The translations under genes and the position numbers were made by a program. Positions 52,173-60,284 of a DNA stretch of 64,000 nucleotides are shown here, one piece after another. The notes under the pieces were generated by a model. The model was not told the origin of the DNA and ran no database searches. It was given only the letters and a program-made list of their open reading frames with translations. Position 1 is the stretch's first letter, and every line of letters starts with the position of its first letter. Origin of the DNA: Cytophagales bacterium (lineage in GTDB: Bacteria > Bacteroidota > Bacteroidia > Cytophagales > Spirosomataceae); contig JANSYO010000001.1 of NCBI GenBank assembly GCA_024742395.1, forward strand, positions 1 to 64,000, read 5' to 3'.

Positions 52173-52796
52173 ATGAAAAAGTTAATGATTTTATTTGGAG
52201 CAATAACAGTATGCTCATGTACTACAACCTCTACTGTTACTTCGGCTCAAACCACCACAACGAACGCACCAGTAGGACAAAAAGTAACTTCGAAAACAGT
52301 AGCAATACCAGATTATGCACTGGTGACCGAAGAACATGAGGTGGTAGATTTAGACACAGAAAAGTTTGACAAAACTAAACTTCAAAAACAAGTCAATGAG
52401 TTAAAAGAAGACCTTGGAGATATTGGTAACGCTACATTGACAGACAAAGGCATAGTGATTACCTATGAAAGAGGCGATCTTTTTGGCTTATCAAAATATG
52501 TACCTAGTAATAATGCCCAGCAAGACTATATCAAACTGGTTAAAGCACTGAAGACCTATCAAAACGGCACAGTTATAATTGCAGGAAAAACCGCGGTTTC
52601 TGGTACAGACCAAGATGAGAAAGAAGCCATGGAAAGGGCTAAAAAAGTTGCTCGTTTCTTATCTAAGAAAGATATTGAAGAGAAGAGAATTTTACTTGAC
52701 CCAATGGGTGTTTCATTTCCAAATCAGTCACGAAATCTGAGAACATCAAATAAAGACAGAGTTGTGGAGTTTTTGATCATACCTACTCTGCCATAA
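52173..52796 (+). CDS. OmpA-like lipoprotein with divergent C-terminal domain
   Basis: 207 residues. A lipoprotein signal ends in ITVCSC (Cys16). After a Thr-rich linker the second half resembles an OmpA-type peptidoglycan-binding fold: ITYERGDLFGLSKYVPSNNAQQDYIKLVKALKTYQNGTVIIAGKT, then EAMERAKKVARFLSKKDIEEKRI. The usual TDxxG..NxxLSxxRA motif is only partly kept (TDQDEKEAMERAKKV), so peptidoglycan binding is doubtful. A 277-base gap precedes it. Confidence 0.7.
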   Translation: MKKLMILFGAITVCSCTTTSTVTSAQTTTTNAPVGQKVTSKTVAIPDYALVTEEHEVVDLDTEKFDKTKLQKQVNELKEDLGDIGNATLTDKGIVITYERGDLFGLSKYVPSNNAQQDYIKLVKALKTYQNGTVIIAGKTAVSGTDQDEKEAMERAKKVARFLSKKDIEEKRILLDPMGVSFPNQSRNLRTSNKDRVVEFLIIPTLP

Positions 52797-52809
52797 ATAG
52801 AAAGGAAAA

Positions 52810-53892
52810 CTATTCTGTTTCGGGGGAATTGCCATTGGCAATTCCCTCTTTTATTTTTTCTTCTGCCCACTCTTCTTCCTCTTCTGTTGCCTCCTCAGGC
52901 ACTTCTTGTTTATGTTTTTTTGCAGGTGCAAAATCTAAAGAAATGAAAATCGGGAAGTGGTCTGATTTAATAGACGGCAGCCGGGCAATACTTCTGAGCT
53001 GAAAATGCTCAGAGAAGAACACGTGGTCAAGCGGCCAGCGTAAAAAAGGAATAAAGGCATTGAAAGTAGAGAAAAAACCTCTTCCTTTTCTGGGATCTAG
53101 CAAGCCACTTATCTGTTGGAATAACCGGGTAGTTTTACTCCAGGCTACGTCATTCAAATCTCCTATAACAAGAGCTGGCTCCATTTTATCGTTGATGTCT
53201 GCTGCGTAAATCAATAACTCGGCATCTCTGTTAACAGAGGTTTCATTCTCTGTGGGGCTGGGTGGTTTAGGATGCAAACAATAAAGCTTTAAGCTTTGAC
53301 CTTTGGCAAGTACTAATCTGGCAGTAATGCTGGGCACTTCTTTCTGAATTTTGTAATGCACCTGTGCCGCTTCTATTTTAAGTCTGGAATAAAGATGCAT
53401 ACCGTAGGCATTCTCTAATGGTACTTTTACCGAATATTTGTATTCGTCTTCTAGCACCTGCATTGCTTGTTCCCACCACATACCTGTTTCCATGAGTAGG
53501 ATTACGTCAGGATTTCTTTTCTCAATTAACTTAAGTAAGAGATCGGCTCGTCTATTCTTATCTAACACATTGCTTACCAATACGCTCACGTCAGGCGTAT
53601 CTGTGCTTGGCGGTTCATCAGCCACTTCTTTCCTGGCCAAAGGAGTATATGGGTATATGCGGATGAGCTGATAAACAGTAGAAAATATTACTAACACTAA
53701 AATGGCTTTATCTATCCAGCTATCGTGAAGCTCATAGAAAAAGCCAAAAACGGTTCCTACTGCACCTAAATAAAATAGTTGAAGCCGGGGAAAGTCAGTA
53801 AAACGAATCATCCAATGAGAAGAACCCACTCTTGTGATCAGAACATTGCTAATCACCAAAAATGCACAGATATAATATATAGCTCCAATCAT
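52810..53892 (-). CDS. Membrane-anchored endonuclease/exonuclease/phosphatase family protein
   Basis: 360 residues. Three N-terminal transmembrane helices (about 1-20, 36-55 and 65-80) lead to an EEP domain. The metal and catalytic motifs are VLLMETGMWW, LVIGDLNDVAW and a final SDHFPIF. The C-terminus has a strongly acidic tail (EATEEEEEWAEEKIKEG). Related proteins act as phosphodiesterases or nucleases on the outer face of the membrane. The substrate is not known. It converges with the OmpA-like gene. Confidence 0.87.
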   Translation of the reverse strand: MIGAIYYICAFLVISNVLITRVGSSHWMIRFTDFPRLQLFYLGAVGTVFGFFYELHDSWIDKAILVLVIFSTVYQLIRIYPYTPLARKEVADEPPSTDTPDVSVLVSNVLDKNRRADLLLKLIEKRNPDVILLMETGMWWEQAMQVLEDEYKYSVKVPLENAYGMHLYSRLKIEAAQVHYKIQKEVPSITARLVLAKGQSLKLYCLHPKPPSPTENETSVNRDAELLIYAADINDKMEPALVIGDLNDVAWSKTTRLFQQISGLLDPRKGRGFFSTFNAFIPFLRWPLDHVFFSEHFQLRSIARLPSIKSDHFPIFISLDFAPAKKHKQEVPEEATEEEEEWAEEKIKEGIANGNSPETE

Positions 53893-53977
53893 GAGGATAC
53901 AGACGTTAAACTTCTCATCTAAGGTACAAAGGAGCGTGGTTAAAGCGGAGTGCTACGCATGAAATGACAATTTTTTA

Positions 53978-54973
53978 TTAAAGTTTCTCCAGAAATACAG
54001 CCGTCATGTTCACAATCTTATTCATTTGACCTTTCATTTGATGGGTAGCACCTGGCAATACATTATACTCAGAGAAAACACCATTGCTTTTTAATCTTGA
54101 ATGTAAACTACTTCCCTGCTCCTTTTCTACCAAATCATCTTGAGCTCCATAAAAAAGAATAGTCTGAGGGCAATTACTATTTACGGCATAAATAGGACTG
54201 GCATTTCTGTAAGCCTGTGGATTAGAATCAAAATCCTGTCCGATGAGAAGTTCTGTTAAGTTTCTGTTTTTATCGTCTATTATTTCGTCATGAATGGTTT
54301 TTCTGGTCAGATCTGTCGGTGCTGCCACCGCAGCTACTGCCCTAATGTCTTTATCCGGATTTTTATAGCTATATGTTAAACAGAGGTGCCCTCCGCTACT
54401 GTAACCCCACATTACTACTTCATCTCTTAGGTTTAAAGAAGCTTTTAAACCTTGATGATGAGCAAAGAAAAGATCAAAGTCCTGCATAATATCAGGAAAG
54501 GTGGTGCCGTCAATTCCAGCCAACCTGTGATTAATATTGAAAATCGTAACGTTAAGTTTTTGCTTCTTAAATTCTTCTACGACCTCGCTCAAAAAGGATT
54601 TGTCTAACAAGCTCCAGCCCCCTCCATGAACCAGTACCACTGATACCGATTTTTCTTCAGAGTCTTCAGAATTTAGTATAGGCACGTACACATCGTATTT
54701 CTGAAACTTATTGCTTCCGTATTGTTGATCCATTTGGGCTTCATAGCCCGTAGGGGTAACAACATTTAGTATAGTCCCAAAATTTTCAGATTGATTATCC
54801 TCCTCCTTTTTCTCCTCCTCGTTGCCTTCGTCTTCTTTGGGCTCCTCAGATGAGGGCTTAGCCTGCTCAGTGGGTTCATCTGCTTCGGGATTCACTTCTT
54901 TTACTTCTGTACAGGAAGTCATAGAAGCTAAAATAGTTAAAGTTAAAAATGGTATAGTCAATAGGTTCTTCAT
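53978..54973 (-). CDS. Alpha/beta hydrolase lipoprotein, BD-FAE/acetylesterase type
   Basis: 331 residues. The lipoprotein signal ends in LASMTSC (Cys21), followed by a 45-residue Glu/Pro/Lys-rich spacer. The hydrolase core has VVLVHGGGWSLLD (oxyanion hole), the nucleophile elbow WGYSSGGH, an Asp in YGAQDDLV and the His in GATHQMKG. HGGGW plus GxSxGG is the pattern of carboxylesterases of the acetyl-esterase group. It is surface- or periplasm-anchored. The repeated TTCCACA motif lies upstream. Confidence 0.87.
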   Translation of the reverse strand: MKNLLTIPFLTLTILASMTSCTEVKEVNPEADEPTEQAKPSSEEPKEDEGNEEEKKEEDNQSENFGTILNVVTPTGYEAQMDQQYGSNKFQKYDVYVPILNSEDSEEKSVSVVLVHGGGWSLLDKSFLSEVVEEFKKQKLNVTIFNINHRLAGIDGTTFPDIMQDFDLFFAHHQGLKASLNLRDEVVMWGYSSGGHLCLTYSYKNPDKDIRAVAAVAAPTDLTRKTIHDEIIDDKNRNLTELLIGQDFDSNPQAYRNASPIYAVNSNCPQTILFYGAQDDLVEKEQGSSLHSRLKSNGVFSEYNVLPGATHQMKGQMNKIVNMTAVFLEKL

Positions 54974-55069
54974 AATTGAAATAATATGTAATACATTGAT
55001 TATTAAATATTTATTCCTTTAACCTATGCTTGACAATGGTGTGGATTAAAAGCTGAGCTGTACGGTAAT

Positions 55070-55096
55070 TTCCACACTTTAATTAAGTTTCCACAG
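55070..55096. promoter_or_regulatory. Two TTCCACA(C/G) motifs upstream of the hydrolase
   Basis: TTCCACAC (55070-55077) and TTCCACAG (55089-55096) are 19 bases apart. An inverted GTGTGGA lies at 55040-55046. See the palindrome at 61673. Confidence 0.35.
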
Positions 55097-55116
55097 TTTA
55101 AGCCAGAGCAAAGCCA

Positions 55117-55146
55117 TAAAAAAAAGGAGGATTAAAATCCTCCTTT
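55117..55146 (-). terminator. Terminator after the glycine-zipper lipoprotein gene
   Basis: 11-bp arms (AAAGGAGGATT and its complement) and a T-run on the minus strand. Confidence 0.88.
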
Positions 55147-55168
55147 AAAGTCATATGAATTAAGCGGC

Positions 55169-55561
55169 TTACTGTTTTTTCTTTTTATCAATTATACTAC
55201 CGGTAACTGCACCGGCACCGGCACCTATTACACCGCCGAGAACAGCTCCCTTTACCGGCTTTTTAGCAATCACTGCTCCTGATGCCGCTCCGGCTCCTGC
55301 TCCTATAAGAGCTCCTTTGGTGGCAGCAGACATTTTCTTTTTTTCAGGTCTGTACGCTACAGGCTCGCTGGGTTCATAGTTTGGACTTTCGAAATCTATG
55401 TCACTTTGAGGCTGAGCTACATTGACAGATTGCATTGCATTTCTCTGAGCTTCAAGAGCTCTGAGTTTTTCTAATTCGGCTTGGTCACTTGTTTTCAAAT
55501 TGCATGAAAATGTGGCAATTGATAAGATTCCCAAGGCCGTTGATTTTATTAGCTTTTTCAT
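55169..55561 (-). CDS. Glycine-zipper lipoprotein
   Basis: About 130 residues from ATG 55561, which starts a lipoprotein signal (KKLIKSTALGILSIATFSC); an in-frame start 21 bases earlier is less likely. The C-terminal half is a glycine zipper with GALIGAGAGAASGAVIAKKPVKGAVLGGVIGAGAGAVTG, like the zipper part of SlyB/OmpA-linked envelope lipoproteins. These form tight helices in the membrane. It belongs with the OmpA protein at 57 kb that has a similar zipper. Confidence 0.8.
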   Translation of the reverse strand: MKKLIKSTALGILSIATFSCNLKTSDQAELEKLRALEAQRNAMQSVNVAQPQSDIDFESPNYEPSEPVAYRPEKKKMSAATKGALIGAGAGAASGAVIAKKPVKGAVLGGVIGAGAGAVTGSIIDKKKKQ

Positions 55562-55683
55562 AATTAAAACATATTGTTTCACAGTTATTCTTAAACTTTA
55601 ATTCCACTAGTTTTTTACCTCAATACTGATGAAAACTGTAGAATATTGCCCCTTTCAGGGGATAAATGGGGCGATCCTGAATT

Positions 55684-55713
55684 AAAAAAGAGGTCAAAAA
55701 AATTGACCTCTTT
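55684..55713 (-). terminator. Terminator of the ompA-dps-DUF1328 gene set
   Basis: 11-bp perfect arms (AAAGAGGTCAA/TTGACCTCTTT), a 5-base loop and a T-run on the minus strand. Confidence 0.88.
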
Positions 55714-55738
55714 AGAATTGAAAATATGTGTACTTATT

Positions 55739-55921
55739 CTAATCGAGTAAATCCCGATTTTTCCCTCTTAACCTTCCTGTGATTAAAGAAACCACGAACA
55801 GAATTATAAATAAGAAGAAAAGAATTTTTGCAATTTCAGCAGCTCCAGCTGCTAAGCCTCCAAAACCTAAAACACCGGCTATTAAGGCTATGACTAAGAA
55901 TGATATTGACCATCGTAACAT
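55739..55921 (-). CDS. DUF1328 small membrane protein (YtjA-like)
   Basis: 60 residues with two transmembrane helices. The order [49 protein letters not shown] is the complete DUF1328 family. These proteins are often induced in stationary phase and stress. It lies 45 bases downstream of dps on the same strand, consistent with one stress operon. Confidence 0.93.
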   Translation of the reverse strand: MLRWSISFLVIALIAGVLGFGGLAAGAAEIAKILFFLFIILFVVSLITGRLRGKNRDLLD

Positions 55922-55966
55922 GATTGTATTATTTTAAAGTGAAATCAGGAAAACCAATTCCTGTAA

Positions 55967-56443
55967 TTATTTTTTTGAAATATATGCTCTGAGCATCCAG
56001 GCAGCTTCCTCATAAGATCTGATTAGACCTACCATGAAGTCTTCTGTACCATAATCTTTATTGTCTGCTGCTACTTCTACGTTGTCGCGTATCCATCTGA
56101 TAATGGTTTCGTAATCATTTAGAAGTGATTTCAGGATTTTATGAGCATCGTGATAAGGCTCTTTGGTTTCTTTAAGATTGGTAAAATCAAGAAACTCCTG
56201 ACATGAGCCCATTGGAGATTTTCCAATTTTCCTGATTCTTTCTGCTGTAGCATCAATATGAGCTTCGAGTTCTGTGTAGAGCTTTTCGATAAACTCATGT
56301 AGTTCTAAAAACGAACTACCCTCTACATTCCAGTGATAATTTCTTTCTTTAATGTAAAGAATATGCTGATCGGCAAGAAGTATGTTCAGTGCGTCAGATA
56401 TTTCTGTTTTGTGTTTTTTTTCTATTCCTATTTGAGCTTCCAT
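55967..56443 (-). CDS. dps: Dps-family DNA-protecting ferritin
   Basis: 158 residues. The ferroxidase pattern is ERNYHWNVEGSSFLELHEFIEKLYTELEAHIDATAERIRKIG, with the His, Asp and Glu of the dimer-interface iron site, and the four-helix bundle continues to MLRAYISKK. Dps protects DNA from oxidative damage by storing iron. It is the third gene of a minus-strand run (OmpA, barrel, Dps, DUF1328). Confidence 0.93.
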   Translation of the reverse strand: MEAQIGIEKKHKTEISDALNILLADQHILYIKERNYHWNVEGSSFLELHEFIEKLYTELEAHIDATAERIRKIGKSPMGSCQEFLDFTNLKETKEPYHDAHKILKSLLNDYETIIRWIRDNVEVAADNKDYGTEDFMVGLIRSYEEAAWMLRAYISKK

Positions 56444-56496
56444 AATTTATGTTTTGTGTTAACTTTTATCTTTTTAAAACTTTAGTTATCAATTAA

Positions 56497-57114
56497 TTAA
56501 AAGGCATAACCAAGAGTTAAGAACCATAGGTTACCTTTTCCTGCAAACTGATCTCTTGTTTGATCGTTATCGTAGTCGATATTGAATACATCATTGATGT
56601 TTCCTTCGTATCTCATATCTAACCTGAATTTGCTTATATCAAAACCTACTCCTAACTGATATCCCAGAATAGCTTTTCTGAAACCTTCTTCTTTTTCGGT
56701 AAGACCAATGTTCTGAAAGAACGTTTCGTCTTCATTGATAAGGAATGTAGCTACCGGTCCTGCCTGAATTCTTACTACTTCGCCTGCCTTCACTCCCACT
56801 AAAACGGGCACATCGAAATAGGTTTGTTTAAAATCTCTTTCTCCACCTAGCAAACCTGTGGTTGTTCCTCCTTTTTGAGATATGATAAACTCAGGTTGCA
56901 GAAATACTTTGTTACCAAATCTGGTGTAAAGCCCACCGGTAAAGCCTGTGGTACGCGTTTCTCCCGAGTCCCAGAAACCGCCGTCGCTACCGCTGCCGTC
57001 TCCTCTTACCTGAGAGAGGTTTACCCCGGCTCTGGCACCAATTTCAAAACCTTGGGCCATTGCTCCTGTTCCTGCTAAACCCACTACTGTTAGAATTGCT
57101 ATTAACTTTTTCAT
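56497..57114 (-). CDS. PorT-family outer-membrane beta barrel
   Basis: 205 residues. A signal peptide (LIAILTVVGLAGTGAMAQG) is followed by FEIGARAGVNLSQVRGDG, the opening of the PorT/outer-membrane-beta-barrel family. Alternating strands end in WFLTLGYAF with the terminal Phe recognised by the BAM machinery. The role is unknown; PorT itself works in type IX secretion, but most members are general barrels. It lies between ompA and dps. Confidence 0.85.
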   Translation of the reverse strand: MKKLIAILTVVGLAGTGAMAQGFEIGARAGVNLSQVRGDGSGSDGGFWDSGETRTTGFTGGLYTRFGNKVFLQPEFIISQKGGTTTGLLGGERDFKQTYFDVPVLVGVKAGEVVRIQAGPVATFLINEDETFFQNIGLTEKEEGFRKAILGYQLGVGFDISKFRLDMRYEGNINDVFNIDYDNDQTRDQFAGKGNLWFLTLGYAF

Positions 57115-57145
57115 TTGTATCTGTTTTTGTGATTTGTTGGTTTAA

Positions 57146-57850
57146 TTATTTATTCAAAGCCATATTTTTTGCTTCTGACTTTGCATCTTTCTTTAAGTTG
57201 TCGTCAGCTACAATGGCCAGTTCTACTCTTCTGTTTTTATCCTGACCGGTCTCTGTTGAATTGTCATATTCCGGAGCAGTTTCTCCATAACCTATCGACA
57301 CTAACCTTGATCTTTTCACGCCATTGGCCATTAAATAGTCACTGACTGCACTTGCTCTTTTTTCCGATAACTTCTGGTTATACTCTTCAGAGCCTACGTT
57401 ATCAGTATGACCGGCAATCAAGATTTCTGTCTTGTCATATTCTGAAAGAGTAGAGGCCAGTTTATCAAGGTTGGCTTTAGTAGCTGCAGACAAAGCGTAG
57501 GAGTCAAAACCAAATAGTATTCCTGAACCCATGGTTACTTTAATACCTTCTTCAATTCTCTCAACCTCCGCTATACCGGCCAGGTCATCCTCTAAATCTT
57601 TGGCTTGTTTGTCCATATATTTACCAATGACTGCACCAGCGACCCCACCTACTGCAGATCCAACAATTGCATATACTGCCGGATTCTTAGACTTAGATCC
57701 AATAGCAGCACCGGCGGCGGCTCCGGTACCTACACCAATAATGGCACCTTTCTGCTCACGGGTTAGTTTCTTCAAACTTGAGCATCCTCCTAAAAACATT
57801 GTAAGAGACAGTCCTAATGCGATGAGTTTATTTGTTTTAAGCTTTTTCAT
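57146..57850 (-). CDS. OmpA-family lipoprotein with glycine zipper
   Basis: 234 residues. The lipoprotein signal ends in FLGGC (Cys23). A glycine-zipper segment (GAIIGVGTGAAAGAAIG, VGSAVGGVAGAVIG) precedes an OmpA C-terminal domain with FDSYALSAATKANLDKLASTL, GHTDNVGSEEYNQKLSEKRASAVSDYL and IGYGETAP. The peptidoglycan-binding Asp and Arg are present. It should link outer membrane and cell wall. It is probably the first gene of the dps operon, with a TTCCACAC motif upstream. Confidence 0.92.
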   Translation of the reverse strand: MKKLKTNKLIALGLSLTMFLGGCSSLKKLTREQKGAIIGVGTGAAAGAAIGSKSKNPAVYAIVGSAVGGVAGAVIGKYMDKQAKDLEDDLAGIAEVERIEEGIKVTMGSGILFGFDSYALSAATKANLDKLASTLSEYDKTEILIAGHTDNVGSEEYNQKLSEKRASAVSDYLMANGVKRSRLVSIGYGETAPEYDNSTETGQDKNRRVELAIVADDNLKKDAKSEAKNMALNK

Positions 57851-57971
57851 AAATGTTGTAATGTTTGATTATGTCTGTTAAATAATGACTCCACAAACAC
57901 ACCAAAATCCATAACCGCCTATTTATAAACTACTTAATAATTAAATAGCAATTTCAGATATGTTGTTTAAA

Positions 57972-57979
57972 TTCCACAC
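57972..57979. promoter_or_regulatory. TTCCACAC motif upstream of the OmpA/dps operon
   Basis: ATTCCACACAAT here equals one half of the 26-bp palindrome at 61673 (12 of 12 bases of the half-site). It is about 120 bases before the ompA-like start. The rest of the 232-base gap is AT-rich with no other feature. Confidence 0.4.
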
Positions 57980-58082
57980 AATCTCATTTTTCGACATTCC
58001 CTCTACACTTTTCACCACACATATTCAGGCGGGTTCAAAACCACAGGAATGATATTTTTATCATTGACGAAAAGAAAATTTT

Positions 58083-58265
58083 ATGAAAAACAGCAAATCA
58101 ACACTTTATCTAGCCGCCGGACTTTCGGGTTTTATTGCGGCCATTTTATACTCACCGAACAAAGGCTCTATTAATCGCCTTAAAGCGAAGAAAGGATTAA
58201 ACCGCCTGGCGAAAAAAGCACTAGCTGAAGTCGAAAGTGCACAAGAGGCCTTACTGGCTGAGTAA
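58083..58265 (+). CDS. Small YtxH-like membrane protein
   Basis: 60 residues. The first half is a hydrophobic helix (STLYLAAGLSGFIAAILYSP) ending in SPNKGS, which recalls the AxDKGxxxR hinge of YtxH proteins. The second half is a basic, amphipathic helix. It is a shortened relative of the 59-kb protein. It ends at a bidirectional terminator. Confidence 0.6.
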   Translation: MKNSKSTLYLAAGLSGFIAAILYSPNKGSINRLKAKKGLNRLAKKALAEVESAQEALLAE

Positions 58266-58270
58266 TCAAA

Positions 58271-58306
58271 AAGAAAAAAGGGCAGACTCATCAGAGCCTG
58301 CCCTTT
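58271..58306. terminator. Bidirectional terminator
   Basis: A 9-bp stem plus an inner 3-bp stem separated by one mismatch, strongest for the minus strand where it is followed by T. Confidence 0.8.
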
Positions 58307-58326
58307 AAAATGTTTCAATACGAAAA

Positions 58327-58791
58327 CTATTTAGCCTCTTCCAGATTTTCCAACTTCTCCAGAAGTGCATTGGCTTTTTTGAATTCTACCAAATGCGATC
58401 TAAGTGTTTCCTGAATTTTGGCATCAAAAAATTCTGTATTCTCCAGAGCTTGTTCGTATGCTCCTATAATAACATCATCACCAAAATTACAGCTCTCAAT
58501 CAGAGCCTTTCTGTCTCTCTTCACCAGGGAGGTTTTTATATCTATCCATGCTTGATGCATTTTAGCTAACCATGAATTTTCAAACTCCGCCGGTTCTTCA
58601 GAGTATTTAATTAAAAAGGCATCAAGCTCTACTTTGAATCGCATACTCTGATCAGCCATTTCTTTAAAAAATCTGATCAGGTCTACATCTGCTGTATCGG
58701 CATCATCTATACACTTCAGATAACCTTGGTTTCTGTCAATCAGCAATTCAGATAAACTTACTAGTGTTCTTAAATTTTTTACTTTTTCCAT
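58327..58791 (-). CDS. DUF2383 (PA2169-type) four-helix-bundle protein
   Basis: 154 residues, all helical. The family pattern is LRTLVSLSELLIDRNQGYLKCIDDADTADVDLIRFFKEMADQSMRFKVELDAF, then SWLAKMHQAWIDIKTSLVKRDRKALIESCNFGDDVIIGAYEQAL. The acidic and His positions of the bundle could bind iron, as in ferritin-like relatives, though no clear ferroxidase motif is visible. Members of this family are often stress-induced. It is monocistronic. Confidence 0.83.
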   Translation of the reverse strand: MEKVKNLRTLVSLSELLIDRNQGYLKCIDDADTADVDLIRFFKEMADQSMRFKVELDAFLIKYSEEPAEFENSWLAKMHQAWIDIKTSLVKRDRKALIESCNFGDDVIIGAYEQALENTEFFDAKIQETLRSHLVEFKKANALLEKLENLEEAK

Positions 58792-58932
58792 AATTTGATT
58801 TGTTTTCTCATTCGGTTAAAAAAAGCATTCCTGCCCTTGCTGCTTGAAAGTAGATATATAATGTATAGCTATTCTAAAGACCTAAAAAGCTACATGATGA
58901 ATGGCTATCCAAATACCCACCTGTGCAGTATA

Positions 58933-58940
58933 TTCCACAC
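58933..58940. promoter_or_regulatory. TTCCACAC motif in the DUF2383/YtxH divergent region
   Basis: TATATTCCACAC matches the palindrome half-site at 61673 over 12 bases with one change. It is 141 bases from the DUF2383 start and 90 from the YtxH start. The 239-base gap holds nothing else clear. Confidence 0.4.
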
Positions 58941-59030
58941 TTAATGGGCAAACACCGCACTATTATGTACCGGAATCAATATTTAAGGATTCAGTGTGAA
59001 AATTATTCATAATTAAAAACACAAATTATC

Positions 59031-59306
59031 ATGAGCACAGTAGCTAAAACAATAACAGGTATAGTAGCAGCGGCAGCAGTAGGAGCCGCCGTTGGGATCG
59101 CATTTGCACCCGATAAAGGATCTAAAACAAGAAAGAAAGTTAAGAAAAAGCTTTCTGATGCAGGCACAGACGTTTCGCACTATGTAGCCTCAGCCAAAGA
59201 CACTACAGTGGCTAAGGCTGGCGAAGTTATAGATCAAGGAAAAAAAGAAATCAACAAAATAGTAGACACTGTAAAGTCTAAAACCAATAAGATCAAAGTA
59301 GCTTAA
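59031..59306 (+). CDS. YtxH-domain protein
   Basis: 91 residues. One N-terminal helix (ITGIVAAAAVGAAVGIAFAPDKGSKTRKKV) contains the YtxH hallmark APDKGxxTR, followed by a charged amphipathic helix. YtxH proteins are general-stress membrane proteins of unknown mechanism. It heads a possible operon with the holin-like and coiled-coil genes, separated from them by a hairpin. Confidence 0.87.
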   Translation: MSTVAKTITGIVAAAAVGAAVGIAFAPDKGSKTRKKVKKKLSDAGTDVSHYVASAKDTTVAKAGEVIDQGKKEINKIVDTVKSKTNKIKVA

Positions 59307-59323
59307 AAGCGAAGTGCCTGATA

Positions 59324-59355
59324 AATAGGAGGAGGTCAATTGGCCTTCTTCTATT
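59324..59355 (+). repeat. Hairpin between the YtxH and holin-like genes
   Basis: A 14-bp stem with three G-T wobbles and an AATT loop, without a clean T-run afterwards. It may be a weak terminator or an RNA processing site. Confidence 0.5.
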
Positions 59356-59397
59356 GCTTTAGGCTCACCATTTTTTAAAGATTAAAATTTATCCCTC

Positions 59398-59775
59398 ATG
59401 AATTCTCAAGAGTACTACGATATAGAAGATGCAAGCCTTAAGGAAAATATACAACGCTATATAGGTTTGCAGAAAGATCTATTCTTCATGAAATCTGCAG
59501 ATAAGGTGTCAGGGCTCTTAGCCCAAACAGCCGTTACGATGGCGTATGTACTATTTGCGGTAATGGCAGTGGTGTTTCTATCGGTAGCCCTGGCCAATGT
59601 TTTAAATGCATGGTGGCAGAGCAATACTTTGGGATATGTGACAGTAGCCATTCTTTATACCATTGTATCAATAGTTCTTTATTCTAAGGGGAAAACAATC
59701 TTTCGCGATTTCATCGCTTTTGAAATTCTAAACATTCTTTTTGACGAAGAGGAAAAACAAGCACATCAATCATGA
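59398..59775 (+). CDS. Holin-superfamily-like membrane protein (Phage_holin_3_6 type)
   Basis: 125 residues with two transmembrane helices (about 45-65 and 77-95), separated by a short Trp/Asn turn. An N-terminal amphipathic part and acidic C-terminus flank them. The layout is that of the putative Actinobacterial holin-X group, which in many bacteria is found next to YtxH and DUF2383-type stress genes, not in prophages. The 3-prime end overlaps the next gene by 4 bases. Confidence 0.7.
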   Translation: MNSQEYYDIEDASLKENIQRYIGLQKDLFFMKSADKVSGLLAQTAVTMAYVLFAVMAVVFLSVALANVLNAWWQSNTLGYVTVAILYTIVSIVLYSKGKTIFRDFIAFEILNILFDEEEKQAHQS

Positions 59776-60278
59776 AAACTTTCAATAATTATCAGGATTA
59801 TCAGACAAGAAAGTCTGAACTTCAGGAGCGAATTCTTGAATCAGAAATGTATTTGCAGAATGTAAAAGAAGAAATTAAAGAGGACTTGAACCCTTTCATG
59901 GCCATTCGAAATTTTATCTCCAATGCCAAGCCTACCTCTAAGAAAATAGGCAGTCATCTTCTTGTAAATAAACTTTTGCCGAAATCTGCAGGTCCCCTGG
60001 TACACACCATAGCACCATTAATTACCAATGGGGTGATTAATCAACTCTCACAGCCTCAAAACAAATACAATATGCTGGAGGGCTTGAAAGGTTTTCTTAA
60101 CAGAGTCATTCAGGTTTCTGAATTAAGTCTAAGAGAGGAGGCTTTTTTACAAGCGGCAGAGCTTGAAAATCAAATTGAAGAAGAAATTTCTAAGGTTAAG
60201 GAGCCGTACAGTACAGAAATAGAGAAAAAAGTTACCTCAAAACCTATCCAGGAAATTAACCAGGTAGATTGGTATTAG
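59772..60278 (+). CDS. Hypothetical helical protein in the YtxH operon
   Basis: 168 residues. Coiled-coil ends (SELQERILESEMYLQNVKEEIKEDL and ELENQIEEEISKVKEP) flank a central region with LLVNKLLPKSAGPLVHTIAPLITNGVINQL, which could be a membrane-dipping helix. No recognised family. Its start overlaps the holin-like gene by ATGA, and it ends 6 bases before the convergent kinase. Confidence 0.6.
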   Translation: MKTFNNYQDYQTRKSELQERILESEMYLQNVKEEIKEDLNPFMAIRNFISNAKPTSKKIGSHLLVNKLLPKSAGPLVHTIAPLITNGVINQLSQPQNKYNMLEGLKGFLNRVIQVSELSLREEAFLQAAELENQIEEEISKVKEPYSTEIEKKVTSKPIQEINQVDWY

Positions 60279-60284
60279 TAAGAG

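Noticed and set aside
59398-59775. Prophage lysis cassette because of the holin-like protein
   Set aside because: No endolysin, capsid, tail or integrase genes nearby. The neighbours are YtxH and stress genes, where this family is commonly found in non-phage contexts.
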